Positions 15,409 to 25,207 are shown, counted from the first letter of the stretch. The stretch: DNA of 64,000 nt from DASSJT01 sp963715025 (GCA_963715025.1 CAVQQQ010000002.1:496001-560000), one strand, 5' to 3'. A program made the numbers and translations. Notes: a model not told the origin generated them from the letters alone.

Positions 15409-18195
15409 GTGAGCGAGACCGGCATGACAGCGTCTTCAACGACCGGCGCCGAGGGTCCGCCGTACGCGCTCGCGGCGGATGAGGTCGTCGCCGCGGCCGG
15501 CTCCGATGCCGCTTCGGGGCTTGCCGAGGCCGAGGCGGCGAGGCGGCTCTCGTCGTACGGCCCGAACGAAATCGCCGCGGAGAAGCCGCCCTCCATATGG
15601 GTCATCGCGTCTCTGCAGATGCGCGACCCGATGAACATCATGCTGGTCGCCGTCGTCGTCGTGAGCCTGCTGATCGGGGAGTTCTCGACCGGAATCATCG
15701 TTGCACTGCTCATCCTGCTGAACATCGGACTGGGCACCCGCCAGGAGCTGACGGCGCGGGCGAGCGTCGATGCCCTCGCCAAGATGCAGGTACCGCAAGC
15801 GCGTGTGGTCCGCGACGGCGACGTAATGCTGATCGCGGCCACTCAGGTGGTTCCTGGCGACATCGCCCAGGTCGAGGCAGGCGACCTCGTGCCCGCCGAC
15901 GGACGCATCGTCCGGTCCGCGACGCTGGAAGCGCAGGAGGCGGCGCTCACTGGAGAGAGCGCGCCGATCGCCAAGGACGCAAGCAGATTGGCCTCCACCG
16001 ACGTTGCTCTGGGCGACCGGACCAACATGCTGTTCCAGAACACCTCGGTGACCCGCGGCACAGGCACCATCGTGGTCACCGCGACAGGTATGCAGACCCA
16101 GATGGGCCAGATCGCGACGATGCTCACCTCGGTGACGCGCACCCGGTCGCCGCTTCAGAGAGAGTTGGACTCGCTGACGAAGGTCTTGGGAATCGTCGCC
16201 TGGGGAGCGGTTGCGGTCATCGTGGTGTTTGGCTTGATCCGCGGTATGCCGGGCAAGGACCTGCTGCTGCTCGGCACTGCAATGGCCATCTCGGCGATAC
16301 CGACCGGCATGCCGGCGTTCGTCTCAGGCCTGCTCTCGCTCGGCGCAAAGCAGCTGGCCGAGGCGAAGGCAGTGGTGAAGAACCTCACCGATGTCGAGAC
16401 TCTCGGTGCGACGAGCGCGATCAACACCGACAAGACGGGGACGCTCACGTTGAACCAGATGATGGTCTCGACGCTGTACGCGAGCGGGTCGTGGTTCACC
16501 GTCGACGGAGAGGGGTACCGCAAGAGCGGCGCGATCCGTTCGGTGGCCGGCGTCCCCGTCCCTGACTTCACCCGTCTCGGCCTCGGGCTGGCCCTCGACA
16601 GCGACGCCGTGGTCGATGACCACGGGTCGGTGATCGGCGACCCGACCGAGGCGGCACTGGTAGTGCTCGCCGCGAAGCTCGGTGTAGACACGGACGAGAC
16701 ACGGCGTGCCTACCCGCGGCTGTCCGAAGTTCCGTTCGATTCCGAGTACAAGTTCATGTCGACGTTCCACCGGGTGAACGTCGACGGCGTCGAGCACGTC
16801 ATCGAGCTGGTCAAGGGTGCGCCTGACGTCGTCGTCGCGCGATGCAGCCAAGCGGGAGGACCGCTGAGCGGCTCGCAGGTCCCGATCACGGAGTCGCGGG
16901 ACGGCATAGACGAGGCCAACGCAAGGATGGGGCAGAAGGGCCTGCGCGTCCTCGCCTTCGCGGCTCGCCTCATTGCTGACGACGAGCTGGCCACGATGAC
17001 CGACGATCCCATGTCCTTGACCCAGGGGCTGTCGTTCGTCGGCATGGCAGGAATCATCGACCCCCTGCGCGCGGAGGCCAAGAGCGCGGTCAAGACGGCG
17101 CTCACGGCTGGCATCGACGTGCGGATGATCACCGGTGACCATGCGGTCACCGCTCAGGCGATCGGCGAGGACCTTGGGCTTGGTCCGGGAGCGATCAGCG
17201 GCACGGAGCTGCGGGCGCTCACCGACGAGCAGCTGAAGCAGCGGCTGCCCCAGCTGCACGTGTTCGGGCGGGTTACGCCCCAGGACAAGCTGCGGCTTGC
17301 CCGGGCAATGCAAGAGCAGGGCATGATCGTCGCGATGACCGGCGACGCGGTCAACGATGCGGCTGCCCTCAAACAGGCCGACATCGGGGTGGCGATGGGA
17401 AGCGGCAGCGAGGTGACCAAGCAGGCCGCGCGCATGGTGCTCACCGACGACAACTTCGGCACCCTCGTCAACGCCGTGGAGATCGGGCGGCGCGTCTACG
17501 ACAAGGTCGTCTCGTACGTGCGGTACCAGATGACGCAACTGCTGTCGCTGGTCTTCCTCTTCCTCGCCGCGACCGTGTTCAGCATCAACCAGGGTGTGGC
17601 GATGACTCCGTCCATGGTGCTGTTCCTCTTGTTCTTCGCCACAGCGAGCGGTGTCGTCATCATCGCTGTCGACCCCGGTGACCCTGACGTCATGCACCGT
17701 CCTCCGCGTGACCCCGCCGTCCCGATCACGAACCGGAGCGCCGTGATCATGTGGGTCGTCTATGCACTCGTGCTGTTCCTCGCCGCGTTGGCACCCCTGG
17801 TCGCGGGACCGGACGAGCCGAGTACCAAGCATGGCACCGTGTCGATGACGATGACGTTCGTGGTGATGGGTTTGGGGACCGTGTTCAACGCGCTGGTCAA
17901 CCGACGCGACCCGACCAGCGGCCTGATACCACCGATCGCGAAGGCTCTGGCCATCGGCCTGATCCCCGTTGCCTTGCTCTTCCTGTCGACCCAGCTCCCG
18001 ACGCTCCGGAGCGGGCTGCTCACCGTCGAGCTCACTCCGCTCGAGTGGCTCACGTGCGGGGGCCTGGCTGCGCTTCTCCCGATCGCCGTCGAGTTCGGCA
18101 AGGTGATCAGGAGGCGTCGTCAGCGGAAGCCGACGACGCTGCGCCCGGAGTACGCTGTCGCGCCGGCTCGTGCCTGGACCCCACCTCAGGGTTAG
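15409..18195 (+). CDS. P-type ATPase of P2 (calcium-type) architecture lacking canonical ion ligands
   Basis: 928 residues in the cytoplasmic membrane. The catalytic apparatus is intact: TGES (181-184), DKTGTLT with phosphorylated D341, KGAP (469-472), MITGDHAVTAQAIGEDLGL, and a hinge GDAVND (645-650, usually GDGVND). Ten hydrophobic segments follow the 2+2+6 pattern. The ion sites are not canonical: M4 reads IPTGMPAF (297-304) where calcium and sodium pumps have IPEGLPAV; M5 is QMTQLLSLVFLFLAA without the usual Asn/Glu; M6 is LFFATASGVV (742-748) without the N-x-x-T-D motif. The substrate is therefore unknown. GTG 15409 has GGAGGGAG upstream. It stands alone as a transcription unit in a neighbourhood of polyphosphate and lipid-phosphate genes. 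Confidence 0.9.
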   Translation: MSETGMTASSTTGAEGPPYALAADEVVAAAGSDAASGLAEAEAARRLSSYGPNEIAAEKPPSIWVIASLQMRDPMNIMLVAVVVVSLLIGEFSTGIIVALLILLNIGLGTRQELTARASVDALAKMQVPQARVVRDGDVMLIAATQVVPGDIAQVEAGDLVPADGRIVRSATLEAQEAALTGESAPIAKDASRLASTDVALGDRTNMLFQNTSVTRGTGTIVVTATGMQTQMGQIATMLTSVTRTRSPLQRELDSLTKVLGIVAWGAVAVIVVFGLIRGMPGKDLLLLGTAMAISAIPTGMPAFVSGLLSLGAKQLAEAKAVVKNLTDVETLGATSAINTDKTGTLTLNQMMVSTLYASGSWFTVDGEGYRKSGAIRSVAGVPVPDFTRLGLGLALDSDAVVDDHGSVIGDPTEAALVVLAAKLGVDTDETRRAYPRLSEVPFDSEYKFMSTFHRVNVDGVEHVIELVKGAPDVVVARCSQAGGPLSGSQVPITESRDGIDEANARMGQKGLRVLAFAARLIADDELATMTDDPMSLTQGLSFVGMAGIIDPLRAEAKSAVKTALTAGIDVRMITGDHAVTAQAIGEDLGLGPGAISGTELRALTDEQLKQRLPQLHVFGRVTPQDKLRLARAMQEQGMIVAMTGDAVNDAAALKQADIGVAMGSGSEVTKQAARMVLTDDNFGTLVNAVEIGRRVYDKVVSYVRYQMTQLLSLVFLFLAATVFSINQGVAMTPSMVLFLLFFATASGVVIIAVDPGDPDVMHRPPRDPAVPITNRSAVIMWVVYALVLFLAALAPLVAGPDEPSTKHGTVSMTMTFVVMGLGTVFNALVNRRDPTSGLIPPIAKALAIGLIPVALLFLSTQLPTLRSGLLTVELTPLEWLTCGGLAALLPIAVEFGKVIRRRRQRKPTTLRPEYAVAPARAWTPPQG

Positions 18196-18538
18196 GCCCC
18201 CCGCACCCCGGGTTCGCCGCCACCAGAGCTCGAGTACGGCGCTGTGGCCACCGAACGCAGCCGCGGTCGCCAGCCGATCAGCCGTCTGAAGCGCGGACGG
18301 CGAGCGGAGCAGACCCGGGATGCAGGTCCTCAAAGGGCACAGGTGCGCCACGATGCCTTCGTCCTGGGGATCATCGGTGATGTCGGCCTTGCTTCTCGTC
18401 GATCCGCACGCAGCCAGAGCACCATGTGTCAAGATGCCATGGAGGCGCTGGCCAGCGTGGGTGACGCTCAACAACTGAAGGATCTCGCCACCCCCCGGCC
18501 CCACAGTCGCCCTCGTCCCTGACGGTAGGGAGCAGCTG
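18196..18538. other. 343-bp intergenic region before ppk2
   Basis: An open frame at 18244-18522 has no ribosome binding site and an Arg/Gln-rich composition, so I do not call it. The ppk2 ribosome binding site (GGTAGGGAGCAG) lies at its right end. No hairpin with a T tract was found. Confidence 0.4.
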
Positions 18539-19504
18539 ATGACATCTCGCGAGCAGCGGATCGCCGAGTTCATCGAGGCGTTTCGCGTCGAGCCGGGCTC
18601 GAAGGTCCATCTGGCCGAGGACTTCGATCCGGCCTTCAAAGGCACGATCCGTTCCAAGAAGGAAGGTCGGAAGCTGCTGGCCCAGGGAGTCGAGCTGCTG
18701 GCCGAGTACCAGTCCCGGCTGTACGCGCAGCACACTCACGGGGTGCTGGTGGTGCTGCAGGCGCTCGACTCCGGCGGAAAGGACGGCACCATCCGCCACG
18801 TCATGACCGGGGTCAACCCTCAGGGTGTGTCGGTGCACAGCTTCAAGGTCCCCTCCAGCGAGGAGCTGGATCACGACTATCTGTGGCGCTACGGACTGCG
18901 CTTGCCCGGTCGCGGCGAAATCGGCATCTTCAACCGCTCCCAGTATGAGGAGGTGCTCGTCGTGCGCGTGCACCCGGAGCTCCTCGATCGTCAGAAACTT
19001 CCGCGGGGCGCCCGGGGCCCGGGGCTGTGGAACCGGCGCTACCGCGAGATCAACGACTGGGAGCGAACCCTCAGCGACAATGGCATCAAGATCGTGAAGC
19101 TCTTCTTGAACCTCTCGAAGGAGGAGCAGCGCACTCGCTTCCTGCGGCGGATCGACCTTCCCGACCACAACTGGAAGTTCTCGTCGGCCGACGTCCGCGA
19201 GCGCGAGTACTGGGACGACTACCAGGATGCATTCTCGGCGATGCTGTCCAACACGAGCACCGAGTGGGCGCCGTGGCACGTCATTCCCGCCGACCGCAAA
19301 TGGTATGCGCGAATCGCTGCAGCTGCGGTGATCGCCAACGCAATGATCGAGATCGATCCTCGATACCCCACGATCGGCATGGACGCAAGGCAGGCGCTCC
19401 AAGAGGTCAAGAAAGCTCTTGAGGCACAGGCCCCAGAGGGGGCGGCGGCCGATCCGTTCGAGGCAGAACAGGCCGAGGAGGGGCACGACGAGGATGGCTC
19501 CTGA
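18539..19504 (+). CDS. ppk2: polyphosphate kinase 2 family protein
   Basis: 321 residues, cytoplasmic. PPK2 enzymes transfer phosphate between polyphosphate and nucleotides. The Walker A region is VVLQALDSGGKDGTIRHV (71-88), followed by MTGVNPQGVSVHSFKVPS and the lid-proximal DHDYLWRY; later RYREINDWERTL and KLFLNLSKEEQRTRFLRRI are typical. The GVNPQG form is common in short, single-domain enzymes that make ATP or ADP from polyphosphate (class III type); class assignment is inference. Ends in an acidic, Glu/Asp-rich tail. It shares the neighbourhood with CYTH-CHAD. Confidence 0.9.
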   Translation: MTSREQRIAEFIEAFRVEPGSKVHLAEDFDPAFKGTIRSKKEGRKLLAQGVELLAEYQSRLYAQHTHGVLVVLQALDSGGKDGTIRHVMTGVNPQGVSVHSFKVPSSEELDHDYLWRYGLRLPGRGEIGIFNRSQYEEVLVVRVHPELLDRQKLPRGARGPGLWNRRYREINDWERTLSDNGIKIVKLFLNLSKEEQRTRFLRRIDLPDHNWKFSSADVREREYWDDYQDAFSAMLSNTSTEWAPWHVIPADRKWYARIAAAAVIANAMIEIDPRYPTIGMDARQALQEVKKALEAQAPEGAAADPFEAEQAEEGHDEDGS

Positions 19505-19677
19505 CCGCGGGCACCCGGCGATGTGTCGAGAGCGGTGCGGACCTTGCGAACACCGGGCTGACACGCCTGCCGCACAGTAGGCTTCCCACTGATGACTCGG
19601 CCACATGATGAAGGAGCCCCCTCGGGCGAGGGTGGACGCTGCCTCTCGAAGCCTGCCCGGATGTTCGGCTGACCACC

Positions 19678-21404
19678 ATGGCCACACTCGCCGACCGACC
19701 CGACGTGGGACCGCCTCGGTGGCAGGAGTACGTGCCTGGTCTAGGGCTGGCCAGGTCGTACCAGCGGGCGTGGTTGCCCAGGGATATCGTCGCCGGACTC
19801 GTCCTGTCGGCGCTGCTGGTGCCGCAGGGGATGGCGTACGCCCAGCTGGCCGGGCTGCCGCCGGTGACCGGGCTCTACACATCGATCCTGTGCCTGATCG
19901 GCTACGCGGTCTTCGGGCCGTCCCGTGTTCTGGTGCTTGGTCCCGACTCCTCCCTGGGTCCGATGATCGCGGCGACAATCGCACCTCTCCTGCTCGCCGG
20001 CGGTGACCCCGCTCGTGCCGTCGCGCTCGCCTCGTTGCTGGCTGTGCTCGTCGGCGTGGTGATGGTGGTCGCCGGGCTGGCCCAGTTCGGGTTCGTGGCG
20101 GACCTGCTGTCCAAGCCGACCCAGATCGGCTACATGAACGGGCTGGCGCTGACCATTGTGGTAGGTCAGCTGGCCAAACTCTTCGGGTTCTCGGTCGATG
20201 CCAACGACCTGGTGGCCGAGGCGCGCGCCTTCGTGTCGGGGCTCGCGCACGGCGAGGCCAACACGACTGCCGCCCTGCTCGGGGTCGGCTCGCTCGCCGG
20301 CATCCTGCTCCTGAATCGCCTGCTGCCCAAGATCCCGAGCGTCCTCGTCGTCGTGGTGTTGGCCGCCGTCGTGGTCAACACGTTCGACCTGGAAGCGCAC
20401 GGCGTCGACACGATCGGCGTGCTTCCACAGGGCTTCCCGCCGTTCACGCTCCCGGGAGTCAGCTGGAACGACGTGCCGCCGCTGTTCGTCGGGGCGCTCG
20501 CCATCGCCGTCGTCGCGCTCGCGGACACGATGTCCACGGCATCGGCGTTCGCCGCTCGCAAGGGCGATCAGGTCCGCGGCAACCAGGAGATGATCGGCAT
20601 CGGTGCCGCCAACATCGCAGCCGGGTTCTTCCAGGGCTTTCCGGTCAGCACCAGCGGATCCCGCACGGCGGTCGCCGAGCAGGCCGGCTCCCGGTCCCAG
20701 GTGACGGGCATCGTCGGCGCCGGGGTGATCACCGTGGTCCTGGTCTTCGCCACCTCCCTGATGCAGTACGTCCCACAGCCGACCTTGGGCGCGATCGTCA
20801 TCGCCGCCGCACTGTCGCTGGCCGACGTCGCCGGGACGCGTCGGCTGTGGCGTCAGCGCCGGATGGAGTTCTCGCTGTCGATCATCGCCCTGCTCGGCGT
20901 GGCCCTCCTGGGCGTGCTGCCCGGCATTCTCATCGCCGTGGGCTTGTCCATCCTCAACGTCTTCCGCCGCACATGGTGGCCGCACCAGGCCGAGCTCGGT
21001 CGGGTGCGAGGGGATCGCGGGCCTGCACGACACCGAGAGCTACCCCGACGCCGAGCTGCTGCCGCGGTCTGGTCGTCTACCGCTTCGACGCGCCCTTGAT
21101 CTTCGCGAACGCGCGGATGTTCAGTGAGGCGGTGCGGGAGATCGCTGAGGATCATCCAGACCTTCGCTGGCTCATCGTCGCCGCCGAGCCCGTCACCGAT
21201 GTCGACACAACGGCCTCCGACATGCTGCAGGAGCTGGACGCCTGGCTCAACGCGCGCGGTGTATCGCTGGTCTTCGCGGAGATGAAGGACCCGGTGCGCG
21301 ATAAGATCGAGCGGTACGAGCTCACGCGCACGATCGACCCGGCGCACTTCCTCCCGACGCTCGATGAGGCTGTCGCGGAGTACAGTACGGCAGACTGGCG
21401 CTAG
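19678..21404 (+). pseudogene. SulP-family anion permease, frameshifted before the STAS domain
   Basis: The first ~445 residues (ATG 19678) are a typical SulP membrane domain: VPQGMAYAQLAGLPPVTGLY, GPDSSLGPMIAATIAPLLL, and the region NQEMIGIGAANIAAGFFQGF with PVSTSGSRTA. The frame then goes wrong at about 21010: removing one G from GGGG (21009-21012) restores GIAGLHDTESYPDAELLP, and removing one base at about 21065 leads into LVVYRFDAPLIFANARMF and a STAS domain ending at 21404. As written, the permease stops at 21099 without STAS. It would transport sulfate, bicarbonate or another anion. Either a sequencing error or a recent pseudogene. Confidence 0.8.
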
Positions 21405-21428
21405 CTGGCGCGGTCCGAAGGGGGAGAC

Positions 21429-22785
21429 GTGACGACTACGGTTGCGGTCGGCAGGCCCAGTCCCATGCGCCGGGCGGCAGCGGCGCTTGCGCTCGTGGCT
21501 CTCGCCGCGGCGCTGGTGTTCCTGGTGGTCTCGGCGCTCGACCGTTGGGACGTCCTGCTGGCCAGCGTCGTCTCGCTGGCCGTCGCCGTGGTGGCCGCCT
21601 GGTATGTCATCTCCCGACGCGGGACGGTCCGGGTCGTTGCTGCGGTGCTCGCCGTGGTGGCGCTGGTCACCTTCGTCGTCGTGATGATCGCGAGCCAGCA
21701 GTGTTCGCATCCTCGTGGTCGGGCTCGGCCTCGGCGCGCTGTCAGTGGTCGCGGCGAGCTACGCCCTGAGCTCGGCACCGCCGACCGGCGCCACGGAGCG
21801 CGCGCCACGTGCGCGTCACCCCGTCCTGCTGATGAACCCCCGGTCCGGCGGGGGGAAGGTCGAGCAGTTCGCGCTGGTCGACCTGTGTCGGCAGCGGGGC
21901 ATCGAGCCATACGTTCTTCGTCCGGGCGACGACCTGCGCCAGGTGGCCGAGGACGCCATCGCGCGCGGTGCCGACCTACTGGGAATGGCTGGCGGAGACG
22001 GCTCGCTGGCTATCGTCGCCACGGTCGCCAGCCGACACGGCATACCCTTCGTCGTCGTCCCGGCGGGGACGCGCAACCACTTCGCACTTGACCTGGGTCT
22101 CGACCGCGCCGACGTGCCTGGCGCGCTGGATGCCTACGACGACGGCGTCGACGCCGCGGTGGACCTTGCCGAGATCAACGGACGGGTCTTCGTCAACAAC
22201 GCATCGATGGGCGCGTATGCGAAGGTCGTCCAGTCGGCGGACTACCGGGATGCCAAAGTGCAGACCGCGGCTGCCATGTTGCCGGACCTGCTGGGGCCGG
22301 GGGCGAAGCCGCTCGACCTGCACTACGCCCTCCCGTCCGGCCAGGAGGCGGTCCCCGGCCAGCTGCTGCTTGTGTCCAACAACCCGTACGACCTGGCGCA
22401 CCTGCGCGGGGGAGGCACCCGCGAGCGCATCGACGGCGGCGTCCTTGGGGTCGTCTCGCTGCGAGTCGAGACGGCGGTCGACGCCGAGAAGCTTGCCGCG
22501 TTGGAAGCCGCAGGCCAGGTTCGGCGCTTCGCCGGCTGGAACGAGTGGACAACCTCCGAGTTCGAGGTCCAATCGGCCGGTCCAGTGGAGATCGGCGTCG
22601 ACGGGGAGGCCCTGGTCCTCGAGCCACCGCTACGTTTCGTCATCCGGCCGGGCGCGGTGACGGTCCGGCTGCCGCGGTCGGCTCCGAGACGGTCGCCCGC
22701 CGAACGCACCGTACGGGTCACCGCCAAACCCACGCTCGTCGCGCTGTGGCGGACGGCGATCGGCCGCCCGACGGGGACCGAATGA
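21429..22785 (+). CDS. diacylglycerol kinase/lipid kinase family protein with N-terminal membrane helices, one frameshift
   Basis: The N-terminal part from GTG 21429 (GGGGGAG upstream) has two or three hydrophobic helices; at about 21691 one extra base breaks the frame. The next frame (open 21715-22785, 356 residues, GTG at 21715) contains the intact catalytic domain: VLLMNPRSGGGKVEQF, GADLLGMAGGDGSLAIVATV with the GGDG nucleotide motif, and VPAGTRNHFALDLGL. This is the DAGK/YegS/sphingosine kinase fold, phosphorylating a lipid hydroxyl. The stop overlaps the PAP2 start (ATGA), so kinase and phosphatase are coupled. The catalytic domain may still be made from the internal GTG. Confidence 0.75.
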
Positions 22786-23420
22786 CCAGCCCGGTCGCTC
22801 CGGGACCGGTCGAGGAGCGACTCGCCGACCGTCTCAGCACCCGGTACGGCAATGGCAGGCCGTCAGGGGTCGTGTGGGTTCTCCGCCAACTCGGCAGAAT
22901 CGATCGCGACGCGTACCGCGCCGTGGCCGAGATGCCCACACCGTGGCTCGACGGGCCGCTGCGCCGCGTATCCGACTTCGCCAACTTCTCCAAACCCTGG
23001 TTCCTCGTCGCGGCAGTGTTGGCCATGTTCGGCGGAGCCAAAGGGCGCCGCGCCGCCGTGACCGGGGTGGCCGCGATCGGGCTGACGTCGTTCGTGGTCA
23101 ACCAACCGATGAAACTGGTCGGCGAGCGTCGCCGCCCCCACCGCACGCAGCTGGGCGTTCCCGAGAAGCGGTGGGTGCGTATGCCGTCGTCGGCCTCGTT
23201 CCCCTCCGGTCACTCGGCGTCGGCGGCGGCCTTCGGTGTCGCGGTCGGCGCCGTCCTGCCCCAGCTCAGGGCGCCGCTGCGTGCGGCGGCCGCGGTCGTG
23301 GCGTTCTCACGCGTGTACACGGGTGTGCACTATCCCGGTGACGTCATCGCGGGCGCGTCGGTCGGCGCCGTGTTTGGGCGTCTGACCTCGACGGTGGCCG
23401 CGCGGCTGCACACCCAATGA
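22782..23420 (+). CDS. PAP2-family membrane phosphatase
   Basis: 212 residues with the three PAP2 phosphatase motifs: KLVGERRRP, PSGHS in FPSGHSASAAAF, and SRVYTGVHYPGDV, set among five or so hydrophobic helices. It would remove phosphate from a lipid phosphate or prenyl diphosphate at the outer face of the membrane. ATG 22782 overlaps the lipid kinase stop by four bases, so it probably acts on the same lipid pool (diacylglycerol and phosphatidate, or undecaprenol phosphates). Confidence 0.85.
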   Translation: MTSPVAPGPVEERLADRLSTRYGNGRPSGVVWVLRQLGRIDRDAYRAVAEMPTPWLDGPLRRVSDFANFSKPWFLVAAVLAMFGGAKGRRAAVTGVAAIGLTSFVVNQPMKLVGERRRPHRTQLGVPEKRWVRMPSSASFPSGHSASAAAFGVAVGAVLPQLRAPLRAAAAVVAFSRVYTGVHYPGDVIAGASVGAVFGRLTSTVAARLHTQ

Positions 23421-23577
23421 GGCCGTGCGCCAAGTGGCCGTGTCTCGTAGCGCCACCTGGCCGGGATTGCGGCAGAGGAGGACGACGCGTACTGGCGATT
23501 GTCCAATAACGGACCACGTACCGGCCGTTGAGCTCGGTCGGTTCCGCCTATCACGCCACGTCCACTACCTCACTGCC

Positions 23578-23988
23578 CCCAACGCCCCCGCACTGCTCAG
23601 GGGTGTTTCACTGTCCTCATGTCGACCGCGCGCGTGATCGAGATCCACACCTACCCCGTGAAGGACGAGCCGGGCACCACCCTGCCTCAAGTCGACGTGG
23701 AGGAGGCGGGCTTGGCCGGTGACCGCCGCAAGAAGGCACCGGTCCACCTGATCTCGCGCGAGCAGGCCGAGGGCGTGCGGGCCAACTTCGTCCTCGATGC
23801 CTCGCCCGAGGAGCTGAGGGCTCTCGCCGGCACGGTGGTCAGGCTTGGGGGTGCCCAACTCGGCGTCGTGGGACCTGCCGGCAGCTGCGCAGGCGTCTAT
23901 GCCGACGTCGAAGCCCCTGGTCTGGTGCGGATCGGCGATGAGGTGAGGATGGGGTGAGCATCGGCACATAGCTCCCCGGCGGCGCCCG
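23578..23988 (+). repeat. left copy of a ~411-bp direct duplication
   Basis: Repeated at 25845-26255, exactly 2,267 bases further on, with only a handful of substitutions. The unit contains the whole MOSC-like gene, about 40 bases of its leader and about 30 bases beyond its stop, including the tail of a recombinase remnant on the other strand. Confidence 0.95.
23619..23957 (+). CDS. small MOSC-like domain protein, copy 1
   Basis: 112 residues resembling a minimal MOSC domain (molybdenum cofactor sulfurase C-terminal fold): TYPVKDEPG near the N-terminus, GLAGDRRKKAPVHLIS in the middle, and VVGPAGSCAGVYADVEAPGL with the cysteine that in MOSC proteins carries sulfur. It is shorter than the usual 150-200 residues. 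Almost identical to the gene at 25886, differing at the last residue (Gly here, Glu there). Role and sulfur acceptor unknown. Confidence 0.65.
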   Translation: MSTARVIEIHTYPVKDEPGTTLPQVDVEEAGLAGDRRKKAPVHLISREQAEGVRANFVLDASPEELRALAGTVVRLGGAQLGVVGPAGSCAGVYADVEAPGLVRIGDEVRMG

Positions 23989-24220
23989 GGTCGAGTTGGA
24001 TACCTGCGTAGTCGTTCTCGATCCAGGTCTCGACGTCGTCGATGGGCGCGGCGCGCTTGTGGCAGGAGGTGCGTTTCTCATGGCGCCCGATGCAGATGAA
24101 GTGCGGATAGATGGTCCCAAGGCAGCGCCCGTCCCATCCTCTGCAGGGGTGGGCGCTATCCATGGCGCGGCCGCGGCTTTGGAGCCCGAATATGTCGGGG
24201 AGATGTGCTGTGCCTGCCAT
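23958..24220 (-). pseudogene. C-terminal zinc-ribbon remnant of a large serine recombinase
   Basis: On the minus strand this stretch reads CRGWDGRCLGTIYPHFICIG, then RHEKRTSCHKRAAPIDDVET and WIENDYAGIQL. The C-x(n)-C...C pattern with F-I-C-I-G-R-H followed by a helix VEXXIE...Y resembles the recombinase zinc beta-ribbon and the start of the coiled coil in large serine integrases. No catalytic resolvase domain precedes it and there is no proper start. Part of it lies in the duplicated unit. Family assignment by pattern only. Confidence 0.45.
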
Positions 24221-24865
24221 TCTCATGGTGTGTATCTGACGTGGGGGCAGATGGAGCGGGCCCTGCAGTCGCATGACGGTGTGGCCCAGGTGGTGAAGGT
24301 GCGCCGCAGCCGGCTGAACCCGGCCGCGGTGGAGATCGCGATCATCATGCGCGCCCCCGGCGGCGGATACACGCTCAGGCGGATGAACTGCCCCGGGAAC
24401 AACCTGCCGGGCGCCATGGACCACCTCTTCGACCCCGACCCCGAGACCCTCGCGCACAGCGGCGCACCGTCCACACCGCGATCGGTGCAGGACCGCAACT
24501 ACGCCACCCTGGCGGCAGCCCTGTGGGCATCGCGGACGCAGGACCCTGCCGCCAACCAGGACGCGTGGATGGACGCAGACGAGTTCCGGGAGAGGTTTCC
24601 CACTGCTGGCCTCGGGCCGAGGGCCGAGGACGGCGGGCCGCTCGGGTGCCTCGTCAGCGTTGCGGGCGGGCTGGCGGCCTTGGCGGGAGTGTTGTTCGTC
24701 CTTGGAGTCTTCCTCGATTTCGTCGGTCCCGGCGTCGACAAGGGGTGGGGTGATCTGTTGGTGCCCATCGTGATCGTTGTGTCTGTGGCGGCGGCGGTCT
24801 ACGCCGTCGTCCTGGTCATGGCTTTCTTCGCGAGGCGCGGCATCGCCAAGGAGCGGGACCGGTAG
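24204..24865 (+). CDS. hypothetical protein with two C-terminal transmembrane helices
   Basis: Not recognised. The conserved-looking part starts at about GTG 24230 (VYLTWGQMERALQSHDGVAQ) and contains a soluble domain of about 140 residues followed by two transmembrane helices (CLVSVAGGLAALAGVLFVLG and VPIVIVVSVAAAVYAVVLVM) and a basic tail. The start is uncertain: ATG 24204, GTG 24230 and ATG 24250 are all in frame and none has an ideal ribosome binding site; upstream sequence belongs to the recombinase remnant on the other strand, so an earlier start is unlikely. Confidence 0.5.
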
Positions 24866-24970
24866 GACCACGACCGAGCGTGGGTCCAGGCACAGCCCGC
24901 GGATGCGGAGCGCGAGCCAGCGCACCGAGGCGTCTCGCATCGCACGGAAACTGGCGCGCCGCTACATGGG

Positions 24971-25018
24971 GACGCCACCGTGGCCTCGGGAAGGTTTTAG
25001 TCAAGGCACGGTGGCGTC
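24971..25018 (+). terminator. long inverted repeat downstream of the membrane gene
   Basis: GACGCCACCGTG at 24971-24982 pairs exactly with CACGGTGGCGTC at 25007-25018; further pairing extends the stem by a few bases. The loop contains GGTTTTAG. Placed about 105 bases after the stop at 24865, it could terminate that transcript, although there is no clear T run after it. Confidence 0.45.
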
Positions 25019-25207
25019 TGGCGGCCTATACCCACAGGGGGACTCACAACACATCCGGTCGGCCCGCGAGGGAGCCGCCGGCTCTTTCCCGCCCAGCAGG
25101 CCCAGCCTGTGCCGGCCCACCTGACGGCCGTTCAGCTCGATGGCAGTTCCCTCGTCCCACGTCTGGGTGGGCATCCAGATGGCCCATTCCTCACGCAAGG
25201 CACAGAG

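Noticed and set aside
18244..18522. 92-codon ORF before ppk2
   Set aside because: No ribosome binding site, Arg/Gln-rich composition, and no resemblance to a known family.
16324..18735. 803-codon open frame on the minus strand opposite the P-type ATPase
   Set aside because: Antisense shadow of a gene with all catalytic motifs; high GC keeps the reverse frame open.
25001..25198. 66-codon minus-strand ORF with a TTG start
   Set aside because: Runs through an inverted repeat and lacks a ribosome binding site; kept only as a possible relic.
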